Shown piece after piece: positions 1 to 11,079 of a DNA stretch of 64,000 bases; positions within the stretch are counted from its first letter, which is position 1, and each line of letters opens with the position of its first letter. The position numbers and the translations under genes are program-made. The DNA is taken from positions 136,740 to 200,739 of the forward strand of contig JAQFWX010000095.1 in assembly GCA_027605045.1 (NCBI GenBank). Direction: 5' to 3'. The DNA is from Phallus indusiatus (lineage: Eukaryota > Basidiomycota > Agaricomycetes > Phallales > Phallaceae). The notes beneath the pieces are model-generated. The model was not told the DNA's origin and made no database searches. It was given only the letters and a program-made list of their open reading frames with translations.

Positions 1-21
1 TGTGAGGCTAATTGAAGACAG

Positions 22-1247
22 GCTGTTGAAACCAAAGAGCCAATAACGCATCGTCAGGCACTAGCGATCATTGAAACTTTGTATGATTATACTATCGAAT
101 GGGAGAGTCATCGTCGACTTATTCCCGAAGAGGGTACAGAGGAATATGAACACTGGTGAGAGTTTTTTTTTCCTGCTAAGTATAAGATCATTACTGAGAA
201 GTTTTAGGTTGAATGCACAAAAGGTTTTGGAAGAGAAAATGTGGGAGGCTTCGCAAATAAATGCTCCTTTAGACGGCAGGTGTGTGTCTTCCATTTCACC
301 TATCGAATAATGCTTAGCTAGTATAGATACCCACATCCTTTGGTATCCATCCTTGTTCCCTTGAAGGGCAAAAAAGTCTTGAAAAGGATCATACGGGTTA
401 TGGATTCGCGTCAATTACGTATTACCCTTACACTCGTTACACGACTATTCAGGGATTTCGATGTCATCCGGAATTACCATATTGTCGAGTCTCTAGTAGA
501 CAGCAAAGAAAAAGTTGAAATGGAGCGACAAGTTCACGCTTTCGAGGAATACGTTCTGGAACCTCTTACTCAAGCACTAAACACTGCTCCGCTGCCTTTT
601 GTCTGTGGTCAGCTACAGTTACTTGCGGATCCAGTGTCTGTTGCTCGCACAAGGGTATATTTGATGCTCCCTCGCCGTTCAATGATTTGACTTCCATTTA
701 CACAGCCGGGAATGATGTTACTAAGCAGTATCTTCACTCGGGCCGCTTTCATCAAGGATCGAACCATAACGTTGCAGACTAATGGCATCGCGGATGGCAT
801 GTTGCCTGAAGATATCGCGACAGCTGAAGAGTTCCAGCAGTGGTGAGTTTTGCCTTCTGGGCTCTCATACTTCTAGAGAACTCACAACTTGACTTTAGGC
901 AAAATTGTTTCGACGAGCTCTTCCAACACCTTGCCCCACATTTCCTGTCATTTTTCCCCTCTGTCAGGATTGCCTCTTCGCTCCCATTCGGAACGGAAGT
1001 ACCGAACAATTTCTCCCTTGACGCGGTGGATCATCCTGTTTGGGGCTTCTTTGCTGCGTTGGCTGTTTTTGCCGTGCTCGAACAACAGGAGATAATTGTC
1101 GCCCAACTTCGGGATAAGATCTTAGAAAATGTCCTTCGTGTTCAACAAGGATGGATCGCCGATGAAAATGAACGAGAGCTTAAATTGCAAAATATCAATT
1201 TATTCTTACACGCAATTGGACTGGATAGCTCTCAAATTAATTTATGA
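22..1247 (+). CDS. PAT1: PAT1 mRNA-decapping activator, 3' part
   Basis: C-terminal part of the Pat1 family, which links deadenylated mRNA to Lsm1-7 and Dcp2 in P-bodies. Exons read 22-155, 208-279, 327-654, 706-842 and 899-1247, with GT..AG introns of 47-56 bp; the joined frame is open to TGA at 1245-1247. Family-like stretches are HRQALAIIETLYDYTIEWE at the start, LKGKKVLKRIIR with the helical-repeat core, DHPVWGFFAALAVF, and the C-terminal NINLFLHAIGLDSSQINL. The N-terminal half lies off the left edge of the window, and the sequence before base 22 looks like the end of an intron. Identification rests on recalled family similarity and is fairly sure. Confidence 0.85.
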
Positions 1248-1602
1248 GCCCTAACTGTTTTCACTTGCTTTCCTTTCGCTGTTCTTTCTCTCTTGGCCAA
1301 TTGCTCCGTTCTTTTCCTTTTTTAGTAGACACCCGTGTGTTCTTGATTTATCATTACCGCAGACATAATTTGAATGTATTATATATAGTATGCATTCGTG
1401 AATTACCGGTATACCCAAACCTAAATATACGTCCCGACTCTAAAAAAAACTATTGGTTTCGATAGGTCCAGTGCATCCAATCATATCTTACACCAATGCA
1501 CGAAAGAGCCTTTGGCGGGAGGACATGGTAATAAAACGTAATAATCAAGTTGTTGTTCTAAGATGCAACAAATAGACAATTGACACGACTGTTGTACGAG
1601 GC
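1248..1602. other. Intergenic, convergent PAT1 / mitoferrin 3' ends
   Basis: AT-rich stretch between two convergent genes, presumably their 3' UTRs. I see no supported gene; small open frames here are not homologous to anything I recognise. Confidence 0.5.
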
Positions 1603-2847
1603 TCAATCTCGTATTGCAGCTTCTGTAAAACGTACAACAACAAATGAGTAAATGTGAAGTGTAAGGAAGCGTATAAAAACTGACTGAAGAATTCATACGA
1701 AAGCCAGCATAAAGCATTACTTGGCATGAAGGTCAAAACTCGAGGTGATAGACCACGAGTGAATCCTCGTAATCCATCTCGTTGCCAAATAATCCGAAAA
1801 GCATCAACCATACCCCGACATTGGCGGATTTCGGCGTCCTCTGAGCGACCACGGGTCTGTAATAACGTTTTGGCCACATCTAAGGGTGTGGTGATACCAG
1901 CTGCAACACCGCCCGCAAGACCACCGGCGACGACGTGTGTTGTGGGTGAATAAGCGCCAGTTGGATTCAGTCGTTTCTTTATTTCTTCGTACACCGTAAA
2001 TTGCACGGCGGTAAGGGGCACGGACATTATAAGTGTTGTAGGGTACGAAACGTAGAAGGCGGAAACGCCTTCATTGCGGTATATAGAAGTGGCACAGTGC
2101 ATTAGGGATCGGTATCCTGAGTTATGCATTTGCATGCGCTGTTTGATGACTAAAAGAAGAAAAGAAAGTTATGAATATAGAATGAAACCTTTGATGACGT
2201 GTAAGTCATACCGTCGAATGGGTTCATGAAAGCATCACTGGCAATAGTCGATGCTGCGCCGGCGAAAGCTGCGGACAGTAAAAAGTAAGCGAAGAGATTT
2301 TCTTTCATAGTTGTGTACTAACATGTTGCAATGAAGTGACTGCCTTCGCCTTTGTTTCCTCCAGCAAGTTCTTTAACCGCTTCATATGTCCCAAAATGTA
2401 CAGCATGGGCGGGACCGGCACCGAGAATGACAGACGAAACGCCGCGCCAGAGAGCACGCATGCCTTCTGTTGACGATATCCGAGTGAAAGCATTTCCGAT
2501 TCCTGAGTATATTGCTGTCGGCGATGTCGCTATCACTTGCATACGAGTCTATGAGGAAAACAATGGAATTCAATATTTCCCAGGGCTCTTTTCAGATCGT
2601 GGCGTACCTTGATACTGTCAATGGGAAACATAACTGCGTGTTCTGAAATACCAGCCTATGTTTATAAGTTTCAAATGGGAAGAAACATGATCAATTAGTA
2701 GTCTGTTCAATATTGCAGAGCGCATGACAAGAGTAACCGGGGAGGTACATATCACACGGTGGATGAACTTACCAGCGCGCCAGCGAGCATATTCGCTCCT
2801 AAGCCAGCATTTGAAGAGAGACCTTCATAATCAGGTTCTTCTGCCAT
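1603..2847 (-). CDS. MRS4: Mitoferrin-type mitochondrial carrier (Mrs3/Mrs4-like)
   Basis: Mitochondrial inner-membrane carrier, probably importing Fe2+ for Fe-S cluster and heme synthesis. Six exons in transcript order: 2847-2773, 2655-2608, 2548-2323, 2268-2212, 2149-1685, 1622-1603; together 297 codons, giving a 296-aa protein of normal carrier size. All three carrier signatures are visible: PIDSIKTRMQ, NPFDVIKQRMQMHNSGYRS and TPLDVAKTLLQTRG (P-x-D/E-x-x-K/R). MQMHNSGYRS and the VPLTAVQFTVYEE helix are typical of mitoferrins. The last exon is only 20 nt and ends the protein in FFKAAIRD, as in close homologs. The start at 2847 gives a short soluble N-terminus, MAEEPDYEGL. It is convergent with PAT1 and on the same strand as HPT1. 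Confidence 0.9.
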
Positions 2848-3260
2848 TGCTGTTTTTGTAAAAAAAGTTTTTAAAACGATAAAAAAATTTTGTCGGCTAG
2901 GAGCTGGATTAAGCGTCCTTTTTGGCTAAGTGCAACCACGGCGAAGGCTCTGCGTCGTAGACTGAATAAATGTGACAACGATGAAGGCAATATGCACGAT
3001 GTGCACAATGTCTTTTCGAAATCTACAAGAAATGGAAGAGGGAGAGGGAGAGGGATTGAGGAATGTCGTGAGAGTTATGGGTGAGACGGGTTGCCAGTTT
3101 AGACGCGTCGACTGATAATCCAATTCACGCCTTTGGGCCAGAAACCCGCTGTACAGGAACATCATGCATCACGTCTATATAGTGTTATCTAAGTAAAATT
3201 CTACACATTGTATTTATATCTCATTTCATTGGTACACGTTCGTATGTATTTAAACTGACA
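2848..3260. other. Intergenic, upstream of mitoferrin and downstream of HPT1
   Basis: About 410 bp between two minus-strand genes. It holds A-rich stretches just 5' of the mitoferrin start (2862-2890) and purine-rich GGGAGA repeats at 3037-3056. No gene is supported. Confidence 0.45.
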
Positions 3261-4430
3261 TTAATCAGACGCCGTCGCCGCCTTACTGACTCCATTGAGC
3301 TTAGCAAGACTAGAGAGGCGGTCATGTTCCTCGATGTTTCTAAATGGTTTTGTAATGAAATGACAGGTCACAGATTGAAAGATTGGCACGTACGTTGCTA
3401 TTTTGTGTGGGAAATAACAATGAGAATTCGTTGTCAATCTCCTGAAGGAAGAAAAAATACTGCTTCCTCACCTTCCCAAGGGTAATCTAGCCTACGTTCA
3501 GTGGGAAAAACGTTGTCAAAAAAGATACTAATTCGTCAGAAAAAGAGTGCATTACCACACGTCCTTGACTTCAGCACCTGCATAATACTGCATCATGATT
3601 TCGTTAGGGGCGCTACTATTTATCTGATAACGTATTGTCGGAAACATACGGGAACGTCCGGTGGAAGTTCTTTCAATTTAGGTTTGAGCTTGTTGTGTAC
3701 GACAAACACCGCGAAGCTGGTCTTTGCTGCCTTCTGTTCCGCATCAGGAAGAAGAGCCAGTTCTCTTTCGACGTCCTTCTGCAGCTCGGAAACAGCGTAA
3801 CTAAGAAGATAACCTTTTAGTAGACCATGAGTGTTATATGCATTGCTTCGTACTGTAAGGTTTGACGAGTATCGTCGACTTCATCTACAATTAACGCACG
3901 CCTTCCTAACAGAGTTTTTGTCTCTGGGCCTCTGCGAAGCGATAGGGGTGTGAAAGTAAGGATGTTGAAGGACAACGGCACAGAAGAACCAGAAACCTAC
4001 AGCCATTGGGTCCGAATAACTTCACTTCCTAGTTTTTCTACGGTCGTTCCGGGTAATGATTCATACAAAGAAAGTCCAATAGCTTGGATGGGAATATTAC
4101 GTGCAGTGGCTGGATCTTTAAGGTACGTGCGCATCACACGAGCCGGGAAAAAACCGCTATGACAGACATTGACAGCGTATACATAAATTAAACAGCTTTT
4201 TGGACATACCCTCCGCCTGACCGCGTGAGTTCACGAAATGAGCCATAGTTGAATGAATGAATGAATGAATGAGCGAGAGAACGAATGAATAGATGGCAAA
4301 AAGACTCAATACCGATTGCGATAAGAAGATCGGGCGCAAATTCCTTTGCAATCTGCGCACTAGCGTTCTTGATGAGGTTATGAATGTCGTTGTATGTCGG
4401 CCGAACATGATCGTCAAGCTGTTCACTCAT
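3261..4430 (-). CDS. HPT1: Hypoxanthine/xanthine phosphoribosyltransferase
   Basis: Purine salvage enzyme transferring phosphoribose from PRPP to hypoxanthine or guanine (or xanthine). Similar to yeast Hpt1: N-terminal RPTYNDIHNLIKNAS, the IAIGGGGFFPARVMRTYLKDP substrate loop, IPIQAIGLSLYE, the PRPP-binding motif ALIVDEVDDTRQTL, HYAVSEL, and the C-terminal DYPWEGEEA region. Exons in order: 4430-4313, a 7-nt microexon 4216-4210 supplying the middle of the GGGG loop, 4156-4001, 3931-3854, 3800-3650, 3623-3556, 3491-3461, then a last exon ending at TAA 3261-3263. The frame forces a 26-nt intron at 3624-3649, unusually short. The acceptor of the last exon is unresolved; AG before EHDRLSSLAKLNG keeps the frame. 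The first intron carries a GAAT tetranucleotide repeat (about 4250-4275). Confidence 0.85.
4210..4216 (-). other. 7-nt microexon of HPT1
   Basis: On the minus strand GCGGAGG lies between a CAG acceptor and a GTATG donor. With the exon ends G (4313) and C (4156) it builds four glycine codons in the IGGGGFFPAR loop. Skipping it would break both the frame and the substrate loop. Confidence 0.8.
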
Positions 4431-4780
4431 TTTGGTGAGGCAAATATGAAGATGAAGCAGTGGTCTTTTTTAGAACCGTCGAATCAGGAACCGAAAGCGG
4501 TCCGAGACTGATGCTACTAAGCAGCCGAGCAAACGATAGCGAAATCTGGCTAAGATAAATGTTCTTGTCATGTACTTGCAAAATCAACGCAAAAACACAC
4601 GCTTTATAAGTTAATCAAGTTTCCTTGAGATAATTGTAAATCACAAGAGCAGAAATGCAGGTGTTCTATTTAAAGCCAGCGCTACAAGCCTTGTGGATGC
4701 CTGTAGGCGCGCAATACTCCTGCTTAAGCTTCTCTTCAAACCAACTTGTTCCTTGTACATTACTTTCCGCTAGGGCAAAA
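4431..4780. other. Divergent promoter region HPT1 / RhoGAP gene
   Basis: 350 bp between two head-to-head genes, presumably both promoters and 5' UTRs. An in-frame ATG at 4655 precedes the chosen start of the plus-strand gene. No other feature seen. Confidence 0.45.
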
Positions 4781-7700
4781 ATGCCTGCTGTAACGCTTCC
4801 CATGACTTTTGCGAATTCGTTCTGGTCCCAGGACTATCGTAGGGGACTGGAAACACTGTACGCAAAGCTGGACGAGGTACGTATCTTCGCCAAAGACCTA
4901 TCTAGTTGATTCCTGAACCTTCGTAGGGGTTGGCTGAGAACGTGGAAATATTCAACTTCATAAAGGTTTTACCCCTCGAATATTTCGATTATAGTGAAAT
5001 AATAATGTTGATTTTTAAAAGGCTCGAGCTTTGGCAGAAAATGCGCTGGCGCTTGCTTTGATGAACGCAGAATCAATTGTTCCGCAAGGTAATTCGTATG
5101 GGTTTTTACGTAGACTTTCCGGGTTCTGACATTACTATTCACAGAATCGGGTTTTGGCGTCGATGACGGCGCAACTCTTCTCGCTACCTTTCGCTCCTTA
5201 CAGGCAGAGTCTCGGAAACAAGGCGAAGGACATAAGACCGCTGCGCAGGAGCTGGTTACCCTCGTGGCGGATCCATTTGGTACATGGGCTTCAAAGCATG
5301 CTGTGAGCACACGTCGCTCAGCTATAAACGCTCACTCGGACGTATTTTTTACCTCATATCACAGACTCGCATTACTGTCAGCAAAAAAGACCTGCTAGAG
5401 GGATGGATACGAGCTTACGAACAGGCTACAGCCGAAGTAATATCCTCCAACATTTTATTAATTAAGCTGTCTGAGACATTCCGCAGGTCGACAAGTTGAA
5501 GCTGGCGTATATAAATAAAACCCGTCGGGCAGACGAAATTGAAGACAAGTAAGCTGATGTCTGCCTCTTCGTCTATTTTCGCCTCGTAATCAATTCTTTC
5601 TTTCTCAGCGTGAAGTTTGCTCCCGGTCGGGATATCGGCGATCCATATACATTGTCGCCTAGCCTCGCACCAACAAACCGGCGGTCCGCAGCGTTCGCTA
5701 GGACTGCCAGCGTTTCTGAGCGTATCGCTCAGCGTTTTAAAGAATTACGCAAAGGGATCGAGTTGCAGGATGAAGAGAGAAAAGGTTTTCTTCCTGGTTC
5801 TCCTGTGTTCAGCGAGAAGATTGAATCAGAACCTGAAGGAGAAGAAAAGTTGGATGCTACCCCCGCTATTCCCGCGAAAGATAAAGGCAAAGGCAAGGCG
5901 ATAACGTCGTCGCCGCAAGAAATTGCGTCTCCTGTATCTACATCACCACCTAGATTATCCCCACCATTGCCGGAGCTGGAGCATCCCATTCCGAACATAA
6001 CCGTTCGTACAGATACCGGTCCTCCCCCCATCATAATCGGAGGGCTTGCATTCCCCCCACAAGCGCTTTCTCGACTCCTTCAACGTGCTTCTGCCGAGTT
6101 GCCTCTGCGCAAAGTTCGTTTCCCCATCTTAGGCGAATACCCCGATTGTTTCTCCGGCGAAGAATTTGTCATTTGGTTGAAAGATAATGTCCAAGGCTTC
6201 GGAGGAAAGTTAGATGTTGCTGAACAAGCTGCAATTGAGTTGACTGAGAACGAGGATGCGTTGAGGAGGATTGGAGAATTGGGTAAGCTTTTTGAGTCAT
6301 TAAATTCATTCAATGCAGGGAACTTACATTTATACTGCAAGGCAACCACTTTTCAAACGCCCGAGACGCCTATTTCCAGTTCAGAACAAAGGTACTTGAA
6401 CCAAATCATTTACATCTCCTCAGAGAAAATTATTAAACGCTTCATCAGGCCTTCGAATTCCACCTACAACAAGATAAATTGGACCCAGGAGCCCTCATAT
6501 CCCCTGTAGCTGACAATCTAGTAAAGCGTACAAATACTTTGGTTAGTATAGTACAAAAGGCAGTGGCTGGCGGGAACAGTGAACCCCCTCATGTTCGTGC
6601 TCGGAACGAGGCTTTCGACGCTGAAAAGATATACCGTGTTGGTGTAAGACGACTGGACAGACAACGGCTAAGCCTCGAGGAGAAAATTGAAGATACCTTG
6701 AAGATGCTTCAAAGATGGGAAATGGAAAGACTAAGGATGATTAAAACAGGCAAGTAGATATCTGAATTACTCGCTGTCTTTTTTTTAAAAAAAATCCACG
6801 TGAGATTAGTTCTTCTCCAATACCAGGGGATTATTGCGAATCTTCCCGGTGCACTACATAGCTCTTTTGAACGTTCTACCGTTGCCGTAGCATCATTCCA
6901 GCCGGACACGGACATCATCGCATTGATTGAACGCTATCGGACTGGACCGTTCCGTCCCTGTCCTCCACTCTTTGAATCCATTACTCATGAGTTACAAGAT
7001 ACCATTTTTGGAGTTGATCTCCGCAGATGGGCACATGAAAATGCATCAAAGATTCCTGAAGATCAGAAAGACGCTGAGAAATTGGATCTGGTCCCTAACA
7101 TTGTCAAAAATCTTTTGCAAGGTTTGGCAGAAGCATATAACAGGCTTCCAGATGACTCGGGTAAGATTCTATGGTCTTTTATTACGTCACTGCTGTATTC
7201 TTACTTCGGCAATTTTGAAAGAACGTCGCAAGGTTTGGATTTATGATGTACGTCGTAGCCATTGTTATTGACCAGTATGAGCCATCTCAACACCATGACT
7301 TTCTTCTTCTTCGATGTAGGTTCCACTGCCTGCTCTTCATCACCTGCGCGAAGCCATCAATACCCTACCACCACCTGGTGTTATTCCAATGGACCTTTTG
7401 GCCAAGTATGATGCTCCTATTCTCGCTGGCACATTAAAGCTGTGGCTTTTGGAGCTGAACCCTCCATTGTGCACATGGGATGCTTGGGATGACTTGAAGA
7501 GGATTTATCCTCAAGGTGATATACCAATATTATATATAGATTTCTCTTCTGATTTTGGGTGTGCTTTTAGTCGGCAGTGGCAACAAAACTGAGGAGGAAC
7601 GATTGCAGGAGTTACACGCGGCTTTGCTGAGATTACCCAAGGTTCATTTGGTTGTCCTTGACACAATCATCGAGCATTTACGAACGTAAATAACATTTTT

Positions 7701-9269
7701 CTTCTCGTACTCCCACCTTCGTTCTCACCTGTAAATTTAGTCTCATCGACACAACTGCAACTGAGGAGCCTTTGGAAATTTATGTCACGAAATTGGGCCT
7801 TTCTCTGGGAAGATGTAGGCCATATGCTATTCCTCTCCCGATACAACGCTAAATGATATTTCTAGGCATATTGAGATCCAAATTGGAGACACAAAAATCT
7901 TTGGAAGATAGGCACCCGCTGCGTACGTTTCTTTGTGTACTTTGAACGTATGGAAAATTGAATGTTCCTACTTATATCAGAGTTTGTTATGGAATTAATT
8001 AACCGCTATAATGATCTACTCCCTAAAGCTCTGGCTGCGAAGAAACGCGACTCTGGTCCTATACTGACGCGGAAGCGAACGAAAATGGTTGATCAGCGTG
8101 TAAGTCGGAGCAAAATATCAGCAGGCATCAATCCACAGCAACTGTTAGCTGCTCAGCATGCAGCACAACATGGACCATCATCTCGAACATCTAGTCCAGT
8201 ACCTGGTCACTCTAATTCCCCTTCTGAAGCTCCGTCTCCTCTGGCACCAGAACCGCCGTCCAAGCCGATGAACGATGCAAAGCCTGAACCAACTCCCGAG
8301 GCTCCTTCATCGTCTGTTGAACCAATTCCAAAATCGGAGAAAGTTTTTGAACAAGGACAAGGAGAATCGCCCAAGTCTGGTGGTGGTGAAATGGTTACAG
8401 AAAATGTAGACGATGCAGCAACAGCGAAGATCGCCGAGCCCACTGATACTCCAAGCGCACCTTTATTAGCACCAGCAGCTGAGCCTGAGATTCCCAGTCC
8501 TCCGCCGCCCGTCGAAACACCATTCGTTCCACCTCCACCTCCACCACCTCTAGTGCCCGAAGCAATGGCTAAGCCTGTACAACTGAACGTTCCTCCTCCA
8601 CCTCCGCTTGTCGTACCGGCACCGACTCCGGCGTATCAACTCCCGCCACGACCTCGTTTTGCTGAAGAAATAGAGGAATCGACGAAGGAACCAGAGAAAC
8701 CGACTCCCGAGCCTGTGGCGGCGTCTCAGCCGCCACGTCCCCGTTTTGCTGAAGAAATAGACGAGCCGATAAGGCAATTGGAAAAACCGGCGGCAGCTCC
8801 TGGAGCTGAGTCTGCGGACTCTCCTGTCTCTGCTGGGTCTATTACACCTGCGAGACAATCACCAGATAGTTCTGGATCTGTTGAAAGTGGGGAGAGTAAA
8901 ACTCGAGGAGAAATTGATAGATTTGGATCGAGGACATCGTTAAGGAGAACTGGATCTGGTACGGGAGCGACGGGAGGATTAGTAAGGGGTGCTCGGCCGT
9001 CGAGTCTTTTGGCGAGAACTGCGTCTGGAGTCACGTCTGCCTCGGGGACACCGTCTACGCATGGGAAGACATCGTCGATATCATCGGGATCAACTAGTAA
9101 ATCGCCTGTGCGGCGGACGGTGAATATGTTCAATCGAAATGCTTCGCAAGCGTCTTCTGAGCAAGCACGAGAATATGCTCCGCGCAAACATGTTGGTAAA
9201 GCTAGCGCTGCGTTATTCTCTCGACGTACCGTAGCTTCCGATGCGGAAGACAATATTTTGGATAAGTAG
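4781..9269 (+). CDS. RGD2: Rgd2-like F-BAR / DEP / RhoGAP protein
   Basis: Large regulator of Rho-type GTPases at membranes. Start MPAVTLPMTFANSFWSQDYRRGLE opens an F-BAR domain (FCH part 4781 to about 5550). A Ser/Pro-rich linker follows, then a DEP domain (about 6090-6480: PLRKVRFPILGEYPDCFSGEEFVIWL), then the rest of the F-BAR coiled coil (about 6480-6930), so the DEP sits inside the F-BAR as in yeast Rgd2. The RhoGAP region follows (about 6990-8000: FGVDLRRWAHENA, VPLPALHHLREAIN, LELNPPLCTWDAWDDL, KLPKVHLVVLDTIIEHL). An exon of over 1.2 kb (about 7981-9269) encodes a Pro/Ser/Glu-rich, low-complexity tail with an imperfectly repeated PPRPRFAEEIEE motif. There are about a dozen short introns. 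Where the catalytic arginine finger would lie the sequence reads WIYDVPLP, so GAP activity is uncertain. An in-frame ATG at 4655 is an alternative start. Confidence 0.85.
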
Positions 9270-9899
9270 TTTTTGCGCTTATTTCGTTTGGATTTTTTTT
9301 TTTCGGACCTTGGGACCTGGTGTTCTATAATTTCCCCCTTCTTCAGTATATAATCTTATGGTTGGATAACCGATATCTATGATATGTCTCTTTAACAAAT
9401 GTCTTATCTTATATGGAGATAGTTTATATATGTTCTTTTGTTTACCTTGCTCAGTCCCTATATTCGGTTTTTCTTTGTGTCTATCAACAAATAGAAAGCA
9501 TGAAGGGGGTTCTGCACCGACTCTTGAACGACAAAGTGCGCGAACTATGCAGTAGGTTTCAAAATTTCTTACCCAGTTCTCTTGCAGTTGATAGGTTAAA
9601 AAGTTGAAGTAGCCCCCATATGGAGATATGTGGACAAACTTTTGTGTGTGTATACAATAAATAATGGTCGAAAAGACTGGCTACATTGCGAATGAGAATA
9701 TTCGTATACAATGTAAAAAAAACCTGGCAAAGAAAACTCGTAACACCATTTTTGCGGACCCGCTTAGATTTTATATGAGTCCATAGCCGTCGTCATCATC
9801 ATCCCCATCATCATGACCATCGTCATAATCACCGCTTAATAGTTATCCCCATCCTCCCCATCATCGGAGGACGACGGGCTGCTCACCATCGAACACATC
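9270..9899. other. Intergenic with GAT/ATC-rich repeat tail
   Basis: 3' UTR of the RhoGAP gene, then the 3' flank of SSP1. Bases 9661-9720 closely match 13491-13550 downstream of SSP2, including the shared tacattgcgaatgagaat, so SSP1 and SSP2 were duplicated with their 3' flank. Irregular CATC/CATCC repeats run from 9786 into the SSP1 coding repeat. Confidence 0.55.
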
Positions 9900-10358
9900 C
9901 TATCCATCATCCTCTCCATCATCCTCCCCATCATCCTCTCCATCATCCTCTCCATCGTCCTCCCCATCATCCTCCCCATCATCCTCCCCATCATCCTCCC
10001 CATCATCGTTGTCGCCTTCATCATCATTCAGACACTAACAGATATTGTAGAAACGCCGTAAATATAAATGTCTAATGAAAACGTGTAGGACGAGGCTTAC
10101 AATGTGTGCGCAGGAGTGATTGATTTCTTCCAGGGATTGGGGGGTTCCGGAGCTTGCATCCTGTTCATTTGTGGCTGAGAGGCACTTTTCGAAACAGACA
10201 AGATCTTTTTCGGGAGGAATATCATCTCGAGACGCAATACCACGGGATTTGATACCATGAGACGTAAAACTCTGAGGCGATTCGGTGATCGGCAAAGCAA
10301 CTGTCGCAGAGAATGCCAAAGCGATAGAAATGAGTAAAGAGACGCGATGGAACAACAT
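9900..10358 (-). CDS. SSP1: small secreted protein with two CX3C motifs and an acidic repeat tail
   Basis: Unrecognised small secreted protein, 130 aa, two exons (10358-10101 and 10034-9900, intron 10035-10100). The N-terminus MLFHRVSLLISIALAFSATV is a clear signal peptide. The mature part has two CX3C motifs, CFEKC and CAHIC, 23 residues apart; the second is completed by the first codon of exon 2. This resembles a helix-loop-helix (alpha-hairpinin-like) cysteine pattern. Exon 2 then encodes about eight tandem D-D-G-E units ending at TAG 9900-9902, so a minisatellite is translated as a highly acidic tail. Paralogs are SSP2 and SSP3 nearby. Function unknown; an apoplastic or effector-like role is only inference. 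Confidence 0.7.
9903..10020 (-). repeat. Coding minisatellite, GATGATGGGGAG type
   Basis: Tandem 12-bp units (GATGATGGGGAG and variants) on the minus strand, encoding the Asp-Asp-Gly-Glu tail of SSP1. A related 9-bp version (GATGATGGT) encodes the tail of SSP2. Confidence 0.85.
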
Positions 10359-10442
10359 GATGATTAATAGAATTAAAAAAAATTAGGTCTACGTTATCGT
10401 TGAAGGTTGAAATGTTGAGGTCGAGGACTGGTGGATGGCGAA

Positions 10443-10449
10443 ATTTATA
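10443..10449 (-). promoter_or_regulatory. TATA box of SSP1
   Basis: TATAAAT on the minus strand about 85 bp before the SSP1 ATG. The surrounding CGGTATAAATTTCGC is nearly repeated before SSP2 (about 14107-14113), and a TATAAAA version lies at the same distance before SSP3 (15626-15633). Confidence 0.55.
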
Positions 10450-10473
10450 CCGAAAACGATGGAGGGGATCGTC

Positions 10474-10545
10474 GCCCGCAAAACAACAAGACCGAGGATC
10501 AGTACTTCAGTAGTAATACTGATCCTCGGTCTTGTTGTCACGGGC
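10474..10545. promoter_or_regulatory. Palindrome upstream of SSP1
   Basis: Perfect 22-bp inverted repeat, arms 10483-10504 and 10517-10538, loop of 12 nt; the arms contain AAGACCGAGGATCAGT. Outer bases up to GCCCGC / GCGGGC-like ends pair imperfectly. It lies just upstream of the TATA box. The same element occurs before SSP2, so it is likely regulatory or a miniature-element remnant. Confidence 0.7.
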
Positions 10546-11079
10546 AACGTCTTGCAACGTCCGAAAACTAGGCCTTTGTTAGCCTTTGTTATGTACTTCC
10601 GTAGGTGTATACCGGTCTTTGTTGTCCGTTATCATATTCCAACAGATTCCAACAGATTGGTGAATCATACCGCCCTCCTATGAACGAGTGACGGCCTGTT
10701 CTGCCTTGTATTCCCTTGCATATAGCAGCATATAGCAAGGGCTCTGGATGGCCGTAGAATGTGTTTTCACTGAAGTGGACCTCGGACGCGTGACATTTTG
10801 GATGTCACCAGCGGTGCCGCAGTCATTTGTGCCAGACTGTGCCAGACTGTACCTGCCACTGATACGCCATTTCCCTCTCAAGTACAGGACGGTGGTGCCG
10901 TCTCGGCATTTTTCGACTGATTTCGGGACGCAGCCAACTCGAGCCTCAAGTTCAAGACTTAAAACACTTCAAGCCCAACCCAAAAGCCTAAGGACAACGC
11001 CCTTCGACCGCACTTGGCTATGAAGCGCGAGCACACAACATTTCCAAGCCCATCGCTACAAGATTAGCAATTTCTGAAT
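10546..11079. other. Intergenic between SSP1 and CK1-like gene
   Basis: Divergent upstream region. Bases about 10615-10690 resemble 13190-13260 just beyond the CK1-like gene (shared TTGTTGTCCGTTATCA-like start), a direct repeat framing that gene. Bases about 10850-11079 are also found, inverted, at about 29229-29450 as the promoter of the kinase-deleted copy. Confidence 0.55.

Noticed and set aside
9786..10020. CRISPR-like array
   Set aside because: Contiguous 12-bp minisatellite without spacers, in a fungal genome.
9836..10027. Met/Arg/Gly-rich open frame (MMGRMMGRMMGR...) on the minus strand
   Set aside because: It is the out-of-frame reading of the SSP1 acidic repeat exon; the spliced SSP1 frame explains the sequence better.
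10474..10545. Palindrome as a transcription terminator
   Set aside because: Eukaryotic context, located upstream of the gene's TATA box, no T-run; a terminator of bacterial type makes no sense.
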